From contig CACZDN010000009.1 in the NCBI GenBank assembly GCA_902779945.1, positions 1-38,692 on the forward strand: DNA of 38,692 bases, in the 5' to 3' direction. Source of the stretch: Oscillospiraceae bacterium. GTDB lineage: Bacteria > Bacillota > Clostridia > Oscillospirales > Oscillospiraceae. This document shows, in pieces, positions 1 through 8,731 of this stretch (within the stretch, counting starts at the first letter, position 1; every line of letters begins with the position of its first letter). The notes below the pieces were generated by a model. It ran no database searches. It was not told where the DNA came from and saw only the letters and a program-made list of their open reading frames with translations. A program made the translations under genes and the position numbers.

Positions 1-109
1 CTTTTTCTTGAGGTACACAAAGTACATCTGCGAAAAAGCGCCTTTATCAGAACCCAAATTTTCTCAGGATCTGCTCTTGCCGAATTATGCGGTATTGCCC
101 AAGGTGTTT
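1..109 (+). repeat. MITE-like 159-bp repeat, copy A (left part outside window)
   Basis: This is the right two thirds of a dispersed non-coding repeat whose complete copies lie at 1889-2047 and 10715-10873. Shared blocks are ACACAAAGTA in the middle, CAGAACCCAAATTTTCTC, and the end GCCGAATTATGCGGTATTGCC-like terminus. It is in the same orientation as copies B and D and has no coding potential. Confidence 0.8.
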
Positions 110-159
110 TCCCGGGGGCGCGTGACGCAAAAAAACACCGCTCAGCCTGTAAAAAGGAC

Positions 160-188
160 TTGACACTTTAACACAGCAGTGTTATGAT
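160..188 (+). promoter_or_regulatory. SigA promoter of the trpB leader
   Basis: TTGACA (160-165) and TATGAT (183-188) are separated by exactly 17 bases. Transcription would start near 195, just upstream of the T-box leader, so the spacing fits a T-box-controlled transcript. Confidence 0.75.
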
Positions 189-194
189 GCGTCC

Positions 195-480
195 ATAAAC
201 CGGGGAGCGGGAGGAGTACTCCGCAGGGTGTCTCTTTTCAGAGAGCTGTCGTCTGGTGCGAGACAGCAGGGGGCGCGCGGGGGAATGGACCCGTGAGGGC
301 AAACAGAACAGGGGGCTGCCCCCTCAGTATGGGCGACGGAGCTGGCGATCCGTTATAAAAGGGCCGGCGTGTGTTGGCACGCAAAAGTGGGCGCGTATGC
401 GTCAAGCCGGGTGGTACCGCAGGAGTTATTGCTCTTGTCCCTGCAAATCTTGCAGAGGCAGGAGTTTTTGTTTTGCCTCT
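195..480 (+). promoter_or_regulatory. T-box riboswitch, probably tRNA-Trp specific
   Basis: The conserved T-box core GGGTGGTACCGC lies at 409-420. It is followed by a terminator hairpin (about 432-464) and a TTTTTGTTTT run. The upstream half (about 200-310) can form the long stem I. A UGG triplet followed by A (286-289, in GGAATGGACCC) is the best specifier candidate and would decode tryptophan, matching the downstream gene. Uncharged tRNA-Trp would stabilise the antiterminator and permit trpB expression. The T-box core is directly visible; the specifier assignment is inference from position and context. Confidence 0.85.
432..474 (+). terminator. T-box regulated intrinsic terminator
   Basis: An imperfect hairpin (CTCTTGTCCCTGC against GCAGAGGCAGGAG, loop AAATCTT) is followed by a T-rich tract at 465-474. 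It sits between the T-box core and the trpB ribosome site, which is the expected place for the T-box terminator. Confidence 0.75.
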
Positions 481-506
481 GACATCTTTGAAAAGGAGCG
501 ATCCCC

Positions 507-1883
507 ATGTCTGCAAACAACATCCCCTACAAAACCTACCTTGAAGAGAACGAGATCCCGAAGGCATGGTATAACCTCCGGGCCGACATGAAGATCAAGC
601 CCGCCCCGCTGCTGAATCCCGGCACCGGTCAGCCGCTCACCGCGGAAGAGCTCACGCCCATTTTCTGCGAGGAGCTTGTCCGGCAGGAGCTCGACAACGA
701 CACCGCGTATATCCCCATCCCGCAGGAGATCCTGGATTTCTATAAGATGTACCGCCCCTCGCCGCTGGTGCGCGCCTACTGCCTGGAGAAGGTGCTGGAC
801 ACGCCGGCGAAGATCTATTATAAATTTGAGGGCAACAACACCTCCGGCAGCCACAAGCTCAACTCCGCCATCGCACAGGCCTATTACGCGAAAAAGCAGG
901 GGCTCAAGGGCGTGACCACCGAGACCGGCGCCGGCCAGTGGGGCACGGCCCTGTCGATGGCCTGCGCTTACCTGGGACTCGACTGCAAGGTCTTCATGGT
1001 CAGGATCAGCTACGAGCAGAAGCCCTTCCGCCGCGAGGTCATGCGCACCTACGGGGCGAGTGTGACGCCCTCTCCCTCCATGGAGACGGAGGTCGGCAAA
1101 AAAATCCTGGCAGAGTTTCCGGGCACGACCGGCTCTCTCGGCTGTGCGATCTCCGAGGCGGTCGAGGTCGCCGTCAGGAACCCCGGCTACCGCTATGTGC
1201 TGGGCAGCGTCCTCAACCAGGTCCTGCTGCACCAGAGCATCATCGGCCTTGAGACCAAGGCTGCCTTTGACAAGCTGGGCGTCAAGCCGGACATCATCAT
1301 CGGCTGCGCGGGCGGCGGCTCGAATCTGGGCGGCCTGATCGCCCCGTTCATGGGTCAGAAGCTCAGAGGCGAGGAGGACTACCGCATCATCGCGGTGGAG
1401 CCCGCTTCCTGCCCGAGCTTTACACGCGGCAGATTCGCCTATGATTTCTGTGACACCGGCATGATTTGCCCATTGGCGAAGATGTACACGCTTGGCAGCG
1501 GCTTCATCCCCTCGCCGAACCACGCGGGCGGTCTGCGCTTCCACGGCATGTCCACCATCCTCAGCCAGCTCTACCACGACGGCTACATGGAAGCCCGCGC
1601 GGTCGAACAGACCTCTGTCTTCGAGGCGGCGGAGCTCTTTGCGCGCAGCGAAGGTCTGCTCCCCGCGCCCGAGAGCAGCCACGCCATACGCGCTGCGGTC
1701 GATGAGGCGCTCAAATGCAGGGAGACGGGCGAGGAGAAGAACATCCTCTTTGGTCTCACCGGTACCGGCTACTTCGACCTCAAGGCCTACGAGCAGTTCA
1801 ACGACGGTGTCATGACCGATTACATCCCCACAGACGAGGATCTGGAGCGCGGCTTTGCAGGACTCCCGCAGGTCAACGCCTGA
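507..1883 (+). CDS. trpB: Tryptophan synthase beta chain, TrpB2 type
   Basis: This PLP enzyme condenses indole (or an activated serine intermediate) with L-serine to give tryptophan. The 458-residue length and the long N-terminal extension before the RPSPL segment mark the TrpB2 subfamily rather than the roughly 400-residue TrpB1 that pairs with TrpA. Visible motifs are the PLP lysine K117 in NTSGSHKLNS, TETGAGQWG at 138-146, and the phosphate-binding GGGSN at 269-273. The start is fixed by AAAGGAG about eight bases before the ATG. The gene stands alone behind a Trp-type T-box. No trpA or other trp gene is in the window, which suggests indole salvage, although the rest of the pathway may be elsewhere in the genome. 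Confidence 0.93.
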   Translation: MSANNIPYKTYLEENEIPKAWYNLRADMKIKPAPLLNPGTGQPLTAEELTPIFCEELVRQELDNDTAYIPIPQEILDFYKMYRPSPLVRAYCLEKVLDTPAKIYYKFEGNNTSGSHKLNSAIAQAYYAKKQGLKGVTTETGAGQWGTALSMACAYLGLDCKVFMVRISYEQKPFRREVMRTYGASVTPSPSMETEVGKKILAEFPGTTGSLGCAISEAVEVAVRNPGYRYVLGSVLNQVLLHQSIIGLETKAAFDKLGVKPDIIIGCAGGGSNLGGLIAPFMGQKLRGEEDYRIIAVEPASCPSFTRGRFAYDFCDTGMICPLAKMYTLGSGFIPSPNHAGGLRFHGMSTILSQLYHDGYMEARAVEQTSVFEAAELFARSEGLLPAPESSHAIRAAVDEALKCRETGEEKNILFGLTGTGYFDLKAYEQFNDGVMTDYIPTDEDLERGFAGLPQVNA

Positions 1884-1888
1884 CTAAA

Positions 1889-2047
1889 GGCGACACCGCA
1901 CAATCCGCCATCGGCTTCTCCCAAAAAAGCTGCGCTCTGATTTTGCCGCTATTTCTTGCAATATACAAAGTATTCCTGCAAAAAATTGTCTTCCTCAGAA
2001 CCAAATTTTTCTCGGGATTTGCTCTCGCCGAATTTTGCGGTGTTGCC
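1889..2047 (+). repeat. MITE-like 159-bp repeat, copy B (complete)
   Basis: A complete non-coding element immediately after the trpB stop. Its ends form terminal inverted repeats: GGCGACACCGCACAATCCGCC at the left, and a right end whose reverse complement reads GGCAACACCGCAAAATTCGGC. It is the same length as copy C. It could act as part of the trpB 3' end. Confidence 0.8.
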
Positions 2048-2150
2048 TGAACGATACGCAGCCGTCGGACAGAGGGGCTCTTGCCCGCCTCTGCCGGGCG
2101 GCTTTGCGTTTCTCACGCCGCCTTGCAGAAGGGGAAAGAGCATAGAAAAC

Positions 2151-2284
2151 GGGGCAGTCTCAAAACAACCTGTCATCTTGAGCAAAACAGAGGCGAAGGA
2201 TCTTTCTACGGAAGTTCTCAGAAACTTCAAAAGAAAGATCCTTCGTCGCTTTGTTTCCGACGGAAAACGTTTTGAGACAGCCCC
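2151..2284. repeat. Large nested palindrome with CGAAGGATCTTTCT core
   Basis: The outer arms are GGGGCAGTCTCAAAAC (2151-2166) and GTTTTGAGACAGCCCC (about 2269-2284). The inner arms are CGAAGGATCTTTCT (2194-2207) and AGAAAGATCCTTCG (2232-2245), enclosing a small GAAGTT/AACTTC hairpin. The core resembles the common TCATCCTGAGCGAAGCGAAGGATC bacterial repeat. It lies between the converging ends of trpB and the chagasin-like gene and could terminate either transcript. Confidence 0.75.
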
Positions 2285-2302
2285 TCTTTTTGCCGGGCCG
2301 GC

Positions 2303-2719
2303 TTATCTGATCTCGGGCGTCGGAGCCGGGACGGGCTCTTCAACGCCGGTGCTGTAGCCGTTGATCATCTTGACCTGCAAATTCTTGTCGATCTCAAAGG
2401 TATAGACGATTTGATCCGCCTGCTCGCCGCCCTCCCAGGGCCTTGCATAAGTGAGCGTCACCTCCGTGACGCCGGGCTTCAGCGGCGTGAGGGTGAAGGT
2501 GTCGACCCCGCCGACGCCGACCATGCCCTCGGGATGCGCGTTTTCGGCATAGGCGCTCTCGATCCTGAAAAGCTCCTCCGACTGTACGGCCTGCCACCCG
2601 TATCCGGTGGTGGGGTTTGCGTCCAGCGAAAATGTAACGGTCTGTGGCGCGGGAGTCTCCTTAGCGCACGCGGTCAAAATCAAAACGGCTGCAAGAGCCA
2701 GTATCATCAGCTTCTTCAT
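2303..2719 (-). CDS. Chagasin-like (I42 family) cysteine protease inhibitor lipoprotein
   Basis: A 138-residue predicted lipoprotein: basic N-terminus, hydrophobic stretch and a lipobox ending LTAC at about residue 18. The mature part carries the three loop signatures of the chagasin/I42 fold: NPTTGYGW (about 36-43), a glycine loop GVGGVD, and RPWEGG. In this family these loops wedge into the active site of papain-like cysteine proteases, so the protein probably protects the cell surface or a neighbour protein. It is monocistronic, with AGGAGG before the ATG and its own promoter. The family assignment is strong; the target protease is unknown. Confidence 0.85.
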   Translation of the reverse strand: MKKLMILALAAVLILTACAKETPAPQTVTFSLDANPTTGYGWQAVQSEELFRIESAYAENAHPEGMVGVGGVDTFTLTPLKPGVTEVTLTYARPWEGGEQADQIVYTFEIDKNLQVKMINGYSTGVEEPVPAPTPEIR

Positions 2720-2742
2720 GGGTATCCCTCCTGTTCCCGGGC

Positions 2743-2771
2743 ATTGTACGCCGAAGAAAGAGAAAGATCAA
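2743..2771 (-). promoter_or_regulatory. SigA promoter of the chagasin-like gene
   Basis: On the minus strand, TTGATC (2771-2766) and TACAAT (2748-2743) are 17 bases apart. The inferred start site leaves a short leader containing AGGAGGG before the ATG at 2719. Confidence 0.55.
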
Positions 2772-2862
2772 TGAAGAACCTGTGAATTAATATTTCTTTA
2801 GATTTGCAAAGCCGCAAGCTCATCCCGGCCTGGATGGAGCACAGCACAGCCCTGTCGGCGCG

Positions 2863-3567
2863 TTACCCTTTGATCTGTCCGTAATAGGCGTTGGGTCCGT
2901 GCTTGCGCGTGTAGTGCTTGTTCACGATCCGCTGCGGCGCGGGCACGGCCTGGGGATTGACCTGACGGGTGAAGAGCGCCATTTTGGCGACCTCCTCGAG
3001 TACCACCGCGTGATACACCGCCTGGTCCGCGTCCTTTCCCCAGGTGAAGGGGCCGTGGCTGTGGCAGATCACGGCGGGCACCGCGACGGGGTCGATATTC
3101 CGAAGCCGGAAGGTTTCAACGATCGTCTTGCCCGTATTGAGCTCGTAACCCTCGTCCAGCTCCTCCTGCGTCAGATGGCGCGCGCAGGGGATGGGGCCGT
3201 AGAAATAGTCCGCGTGCGTCGTCCCGAAGCAGGGGATATCCTCCCCGGCCTGCGCCCAGCCGACGGCGTAGGGGCTGTGCGTGTGGACGATGCCGCCGAT
3301 CTGCGGAAAAGCGTTGTATAAAACCAGATGGCTCTTCATGTCCGACGAGGGGTTCAGCTCTCCCTCCACCTTGTTGCCGGCAAGGTCCATGACCACCAGA
3401 TTTTCAGGCCGCAGCTCGTCATATTCCACGCCGGAGGGCTTGATCACAAAAAGCCCCTGTTCCCGGTCGATGCCGCTGACATTGCCCCAGGTATAGGTGA
3501 CAAGATTGCGGCGCGGCAGCTCCATATTGGCCTCATATACCTGTTTGCGCAGTTCCTTGAGCAGCAT
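2863..3567 (-). CDS. araD: L-ribulose-5-phosphate 4-epimerase (AraD), class II aldolase family
   Basis: The enzyme interconverts L-ribulose 5-phosphate and D-xylulose 5-phosphate by a retro-aldol mechanism with a bound divalent metal. At 234 residues it has normal length. The E. coli AraD active-site residues can be matched at the same numbers: D76, metal ligands H95 and H97 (VHTHS), D120 in THADYFYG, H171 in CHSHG and Y229 near the C-terminus (YYG). AAGGAGGAGAAG precedes the ATG. It is the last gene of the seven-gene phnD operon, 18 bases after the P-loop gene. No arabinose kinase or isomerase gene lies nearby, so the physiological substrate may be a phosphopentose released by the upstream phosphoesterase. 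Confidence 0.92.
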   Translation of the reverse strand: MLLKELRKQVYEANMELPRRNLVTYTWGNVSGIDREQGLFVIKPSGVEYDELRPENLVVMDLAGNKVEGELNPSSDMKSHLVLYNAFPQIGGIVHTHSPYAVGWAQAGEDIPCFGTTHADYFYGPIPCARHLTQEELDEGYELNTGKTIVETFRLRNIDPVAVPAVICHSHGPFTWGKDADQAVYHAVVLEEVAKMALFTRQVNPQAVPAPQRIVNKHYTRKHGPNAYYGQIKG

Positions 3568-3585
3568 ATGCTTCTCCTCCTTCGT

Positions 3586-4554
3586 TCAACACTTGTAATT
3601 TTCAAACATGGCGTCAGTCGCGGCGCGGATCGCGGCGGTCACATCCGCGACCTTCTCCGGGTCCCATGCGGAGGGTTCCGTCCGCAGGAAGGATGTCTTG
3701 TCCACGCGGTTGTCAAAGACGCCGATCGGAATGTCCCAGTGCTTGCCGTAGGCCTCAAAGCTCACGCAATTCTCTCTGGAGTGGGCACGCATGTACTCCA
3801 TGTCGTCGCAGCCGTAGTCGCCCAGCATGACGGCCATGGGTACGCCGTGGTGCAGGTTGGAGCCGGGATCGTTGGGGTCGGCGCGGTCGGCGTTCTTGCG
3901 CCTCGATTCCTCCGGCGTGACCCAGATGTAGAGGATCGCCGCGTTCTCCAGGATCTCCGGGCAGAACATGGGCAGGGAATACTGATAGCCGAAGGTGCCG
4001 GTCAGCGGCAGGGTGGAGCCGTCCGGTCCGCCGCGGGCGCACTCGATGACGACGGTCTTGTCCTCAAAGCTGTCCGGATAGGCCGCCTGCTTCTCATCCA
4101 GCATGACGCGCGCTTCGGCCTCCAGCCTGTCGGCGAGCTTTGCGCGGATATCCGCGTTCAATGATCCCATGCGCGCGGCGATCCCGGCGCCCAGAGCTGC
4201 GCGGTCGATGCGCTCGAATAGATGCTGCGCGGCGGAGTCGGGGGAGACCCTCGTGCGGTTCATGAGATCGTGATAGTCCTCATTGAGCAGGTTGCAGAGC
4301 GTGCCCCAGTCGCGCCCGTCGATGAAGGGCGCGTCACCGGGGTAGAAGATGCGTGCCTCGCCCAAGGACGTCAGCTCGTCGTCGATGCGGCGCATCATGT
4401 GGACGTAGGGGAAATCGTCAAGCTGCAGATTCTCGCCAATGTGAAATTCGTCGCGCAGGCGCTCCGGCTCGACATGGGCCATGAAGTTGCGCACCTCGGA
4501 CTTGCCGGAGGCAGGGAGGGCCTGCAATAAAACGATCTTGAATACCTTGTTCAT
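3586..4554 (-). CDS. P-loop NTPase/kinase-like protein of unknown function
   Basis: I do not recognise the family. The 322-residue protein begins with a beta strand and a Walker A motif, ALPASGKS (about residues 12-19), the style of small-molecule kinases. It has no signal peptide or transmembrane segment, so it should be cytosolic. Further in are conserved-looking stretches FIDGRDWGTL, IECARGG and IWVTPEESRRKNADR, the last resembling the arginine-rich lid of nucleoside or sugar kinases. The start at 4554 is chosen because AAAGGAGA sits just before that ATG, and the upstream in-frame Met would overlap the previous gene. It lies 20 bases after the phosphoesterase and 18 before araD, so a kinase role on the same imported metabolite is plausible but unproven. 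Confidence 0.7.
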   Translation of the reverse strand: MNKVFKIVLLQALPASGKSEVRNFMAHVEPERLRDEFHIGENLQLDDFPYVHMMRRIDDELTSLGEARIFYPGDAPFIDGRDWGTLCNLLNEDYHDLMNRTRVSPDSAAQHLFERIDRAALGAGIAARMGSLNADIRAKLADRLEAEARVMLDEKQAAYPDSFEDKTVVIECARGGPDGSTLPLTGTFGYQYSLPMFCPEILENAAILYIWVTPEESRRKNADRADPNDPGSNLHHGVPMAVMLGDYGCDDMEYMRAHSRENCVSFEAYGKHWDIPIGVFDNRVDKTSFLRTEPSAWDPEKVADVTAAIRAATDAMFENYKC

Positions 4555-4574
4555 GTGCTTCTCCTTTATCTGGT

Positions 4575-6107
4575 TCAGTAGATTACGTGCAGCCATTGCC
4601 GCCGGTCTACCGCAATGTAGCGGTTTCGGTCGACGTATCGGATGATGAGCTCCGAAATTTCATCCGGCAGCTCGCTTACCGTCTCGCAGTCGGCGTAGAA
4701 CGCGTAGCCGCCGGCGCCTGACGCGCGGTAGTTGTTGAGACAGAGGGTGAGCGTCTGATCCTCCGGAAGCTCCCCGCCGTGCCAGAGCATGGAGCTGACC
4801 CGTTCGCCGACGGGCCTGCGGAGATCGACCGTTGCCTCGATCCCGGAGAGATAGTCAAAATTGAAGTGCTGGACGACAGGAACGAGAAACTCCCGGCTCA
4901 CGTGCGGTGCGCCGTCTTCACCGAGGCAAAAGTACGCGGCGCTGCGCTCGAGCGCCTTTTTGATGATTTCCCGGTCCACGCGGATGGTCCTGAGCGTGTT
5001 CGGAAACTCGTAGTTGGAGACGATGTCCCGCAGCGTGACATTTTCCGGGAAGCCGGGCACACTGTTGGAAAGGCAGGTCGCAGAGAGGTCCGCGCCGCTT
5101 GCGTCGTGCTGGACCTGGTTGAAGAAGTTCGCGATCAGGCTGCCGTGCAGGGCGCGGTCAAGAGGGTCGGCAGAGGGCAGGGGAGAGTCCAGATGCCCGA
5201 GCGGCGTATCGAGAAAGGCGGCGAGCTTTTTTTCAGGCTCCTCGAGCAGTTCGGAAAACGCCGCCGGCGTCCTGCTGCCGGCCGGAAGAAGGCGGGAGTT
5301 TGCAGAGAAGCGGCCCTCGCCGTCGACAGCAGCGTCCACCCGGATGTACTGCCTCGCCTTGTCAGGCGGCTGGCAGCTGTGGGTGCCGCAGATGCAGCGG
5401 TCCGCAAACGGCATATGCTGGTGTCCGGTGAGCAGGAGGTCAAAATCAAGCTCCCGGCACATGCGATAGCCCTGATTTTCCTTCTTGGCCGTGAGGCGCG
5501 CGCCACTGTCCAGATCGCATTCAAAGCCGCCGTGGTAGATGCATATCGTCACGTCGGCGCCCTGCCTTTTCAGCTCCGCCAGCATGTCCCGCGCGGTCTC
5601 AAAAGCGTCCCGAAAACGGAGGCCGGCGATGTTTTCCGGCTTTTCCCACAGTGGAATATCCTGCGTCGTCACGCCGGTGAGGCCGACGCGCAGGCCGTTT
5701 CTCAGCGTGACCACTGCGGTCTTCTCCGCATAGCGCAGGCCCTCCACGTTTGCGCAGAGGCATTTGGCGTCGAGCGCCGCAAGAAAGCGCTCCAGCTCCG
5801 CCGTACCGTAGTTGAAGTCGTGATTGCCCAGCGTGACGAACTGGAAGCCCGCGAGATTCATGAGCTTTGCGGGCAGCAGACTCCGCTCCTCCGTGCGGCT
5901 GTAGAGCCAGTAGGTGAAGGGGCTGCCCTGGATCGTGTCGCCCCCGTCGAGGATGAGTGTATTGCCGTCATTCTCAAAATTCGCCGCGCAGTTGGCAAGG
6001 CCCGACGGAGCGAAGCTGCTGCGCGCGTAGTCCACCGGGGCAAAACAGCCGTGGATGTCGCTCGTATAAAAGACGGTCAGCTTTCGGTCCATGCGCTTCT
6101 CACTCAC
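4575..6107 (-). CDS. Cytosolic 5'-nucleotidase / cyclic phosphodiesterase-like metallophosphoesterase
   Basis: A two-domain UshA/YunD-type phosphoesterase of 510 residues. The N-terminal metallophosphoesterase domain shows SDIHG (16-20), GGDTIQG (55-61), GNHDFNYG (94-101), a YHGG motif and GHQH. The C-terminal half matches the 5'-nucleotidase substrate domain, including NNYRASGAGGY. Most relatives are secreted; this one has no signal peptide, so it should hydrolyse phosphate esters inside the cell after uptake. The GTG start at 6107 overlaps the phnE stop by eight bases, which suggests translational coupling; an internal ATG at 6092 is an alternative. Substrate preference cannot be read from the sequence. 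Confidence 0.87.
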   Translation of the reverse strand: MSEKRMDRKLTVFYTSDIHGCFAPVDYARSSFAPSGLANCAANFENDGNTLILDGGDTIQGSPFTYWLYSRTEERSLLPAKLMNLAGFQFVTLGNHDFNYGTAELERFLAALDAKCLCANVEGLRYAEKTAVVTLRNGLRVGLTGVTTQDIPLWEKPENIAGLRFRDAFETARDMLAELKRQGADVTICIYHGGFECDLDSGARLTAKKENQGYRMCRELDFDLLLTGHQHMPFADRCICGTHSCQPPDKARQYIRVDAAVDGEGRFSANSRLLPAGSRTPAAFSELLEEPEKKLAAFLDTPLGHLDSPLPSADPLDRALHGSLIANFFNQVQHDASGADLSATCLSNSVPGFPENVTLRDIVSNYEFPNTLRTIRVDREIIKKALERSAAYFCLGEDGAPHVSREFLVPVVQHFNFDYLSGIEATVDLRRPVGERVSSMLWHGGELPEDQTLTLCLNNYRASGAGGYAFYADCETVSELPDEISELIIRYVDRNRYIAVDRRQWLHVIY

Positions 6108-6951
6108 CGCGGGCGAGCTTCTTGCGCACGCGCGTGGACAGAAATTCGATGATCAGCACCAGGATCATGAGACCCCAGACGAAGGAGCCGACCATGGCCC
6201 AGCGGCGGGAGTTGAGGCACTGCACCAGGCTTGCGCCGATGCCGCCGGCGCCGACGATGCCGAGGGTGGTGGCGTCCTTGAGGTTGATGTCAAAGCGGTA
6301 GATCGTGGTGGAGATAAAGCTCGCCGTGAGCTGGGGGATGACGCCGTAGCGGATCTTCTGGAAGGCGTTGCAGCCCATGGCGTCCAGACTCTCCAGAATG
6401 CGGGTGTCCAGATCCTCGATCGCGGTAATGTACATTTTTGAGATCATGCCGATGGAGCAGACCGACTGCGTGATAACGCCGCAGGCCGCGCCCGGGCCGG
6501 TCACGCGGATCCACATGAGGGCCCAGACAAGACTCGGGATCGTGCGGATGAGCAGAATGACGACGCGGAAGAGATAGGCGATGGGCTTGGGCAGGATGTT
6601 TGTGGAAGCGAGGAAGGCAAAGGGAATCGCGAGGATCGCGCCGAAGAGGGTGCCCAGCACCGCGATCGCCATGGTTTGCAGGAGCAGATAGGGCACGTCG
6701 GTCTCGCCGGTGCCGAACATGAGCCCCAGATCGGGGTGGGTGATGCCGCTGATGACGCCGTGGGCGACGGTGCGGCCCTGCACGGTCAGTCCCTCAAACT
6801 CGATGGTGGAGCCGGACCAGCTCACGAGGACGGCGATGATCAGGACGATCAGGGTGTACAGCCACCACATCCGCGGCCGCTGCATATACATCTCGGCGAC
6901 GCTCAGATGCTCGTTGATCGCTTTCTCAGTATCCTTCAGTTTTATAGCCAT
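6100..6951 (-). CDS. phnE: Phosphonate-type ABC transporter permease PhnE (second copy)
   Basis: A 283-residue inner-membrane permease with about six hydrophobic segments and the BPD-transporter EAA loop, ESLDAMGCNAFQKIRYGVIP, that docks on the ATPase. It carries the N-terminal extension and LASTNILPKP region seen in PhnE proteins. GAGGAGG precedes the ATG. It lies 14 bases after the other phnE gene and probably forms a heterodimer with it over the PhnC dimer. Its stop overlaps the start of the phosphoesterase gene, tying uptake to intracellular dephosphorylation. Confidence 0.92.
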   Translation of the reverse strand: MAIKLKDTEKAINEHLSVAEMYMQRPRMWWLYTLIVLIIAVLVSWSGSTIEFEGLTVQGRTVAHGVISGITHPDLGLMFGTGETDVPYLLLQTMAIAVLGTLFGAILAIPFAFLASTNILPKPIAYLFRVVILLIRTIPSLVWALMWIRVTGPGAACGVITQSVCSIGMISKMYITAIEDLDTRILESLDAMGCNAFQKIRYGVIPQLTASFISTTIYRFDINLKDATTLGIVGAGGIGASLVQCLNSRRWAMVGSFVWGLMILVLIIEFLSTRVRKKLARGE

Positions 6952-6965
6952 GTTCCGTCCTCCTC

Positions 6966-7817
6966 TCAGCTCAGTCTGCCGCGCAGATATTCGCTGGTAA
7001 ACTCAATGGCGACAACCACCACAAACAGTGTCAGCAGCACCATGCCGAGACCCTCATAGTCGCGCCAGCCAATGCGCTCGTTGATCGTGATGCCGAGGCC
7101 GCCCGCGCCGACGTAGCCGAGGATGGCGGAGGCGCGCACGTTCATCTCAAAGCAGTAGAGGCTGTGCGAGAGATAGACCGGCAGAATCTGCGGCACGCAG
7201 GCAGACCAGAAGGCCCGGAACTTGTCCGCGCCCATGGCCTCCATGGCCTCAAAGGGGCCCATGTCGATGGTCTCGATGCTCTCATACAGCATCTTGGCGA
7301 CGATACCGAAGGTGAAGATCGCGATGGCCAGCGTGCCGGCAAAGGTGCCGAGACCAAAGATCAGCGCGCACACCAGCGCGATGACCAGCGTCGGCAGCGT
7401 GCGGATGAGGGCCAGAATGAAGCGCAGCACGCCCACGATGGCGCGGTTTTTGTCGATGTTCGTGGAGGCCAGCACCGCGATGGGCAGGGCCAGGAGACAG
7501 CCGATGACCGTGCCGAGGATGGACATTTTGATGGTGTCCACCAGAGGGCGCGTGACCTTTTCAAAAAAGCTCCACTTAGGGTGGAAGAGCTTGACCATGA
7601 GGTCGAGAAGCTTGTTGAACTTACGGATGATGAGGCCCATGTCAAAGCCTGTCATCTGCAGCGAAAGGAGTATCGCAAGCGCCAGCAGCGCGACGATGAA
7701 GGGCGCACGGCTGCGGCAGCGTATCGTCGAGTGGCCGTTCGGAAGTGTGATGACCTGCGGCTTGAAGATCTTGTCAAACCAGGTCAGCTTGACGCCGGAA
7801 TTGTTTTCGTTATCCAT
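6966..7817 (-). CDS. phnE: Phosphonate-type ABC transporter permease PhnE (first copy)
   Basis: A 283-residue permease paralogous to the following gene. It has several hydrophobic segments, LASTNIDKNR, and the EAA loop EAMEAMGADKFRAFWSACVP. The ATG at 7817 (MDNENNSG) is preferred because GGGGAG lies just upstream and the longer reading frame would run through the end of phnC; the gap to phnC is four bases. It forms the membrane channel for the PhnD-delivered ligand together with its neighbour. Confidence 0.92.
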   Translation of the reverse strand: MDNENNSGVKLTWFDKIFKPQVITLPNGHSTIRCRSRAPFIVALLALAILLSLQMTGFDMGLIIRKFNKLLDLMVKLFHPKWSFFEKVTRPLVDTIKMSILGTVIGCLLALPIAVLASTNIDKNRAIVGVLRFILALIRTLPTLVIALVCALIFGLGTFAGTLAIAIFTFGIVAKMLYESIETIDMGPFEAMEAMGADKFRAFWSACVPQILPVYLSHSLYCFEMNVRASAILGYVGAGGLGITINERIGWRDYEGLGMVLLTLFVVVVAIEFTSEYLRGRLS

Positions 7818-7821
7818 GTTC

Positions 7822-8586
<765 letters not shown>

Positions 8587-8674
8587 GCGGCGTCTTTCTC
8601 CCTTTCTGATTTCGATCATGTCGGAACCGGTCAGCGGCGCGGCGGCGCGCCGTTCAACGCTTGCGGCAGGGTGC

Positions 8675-8714
8675 AAAAACGGGCTCTGTATTCACTTGCG
8701 CGGATACAGAGCCC
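8675..8714 (-). terminator. Intercistronic terminator/attenuator between phnD and phnC
   Basis: On the minus strand a perfect 11-bp stem, GGGCTCTGTAT with ATACAGAGCCC (8714-8704 and 8691-8681), is followed by GTTTTTG. It lies between the phnD stop and the phnC start, the position where binding-protein operons often carry a partial terminator that keeps the binding protein in excess. Confidence 0.75.
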
Positions 8715-8731
8715 GGGGATTATGCCGAAGA

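Noticed and set aside
426-1682. 418-codon open frame opposite trpB
   Set aside because: It is an antisense shadow; it also runs back into the T-box region, where no minus-strand gene is expected.
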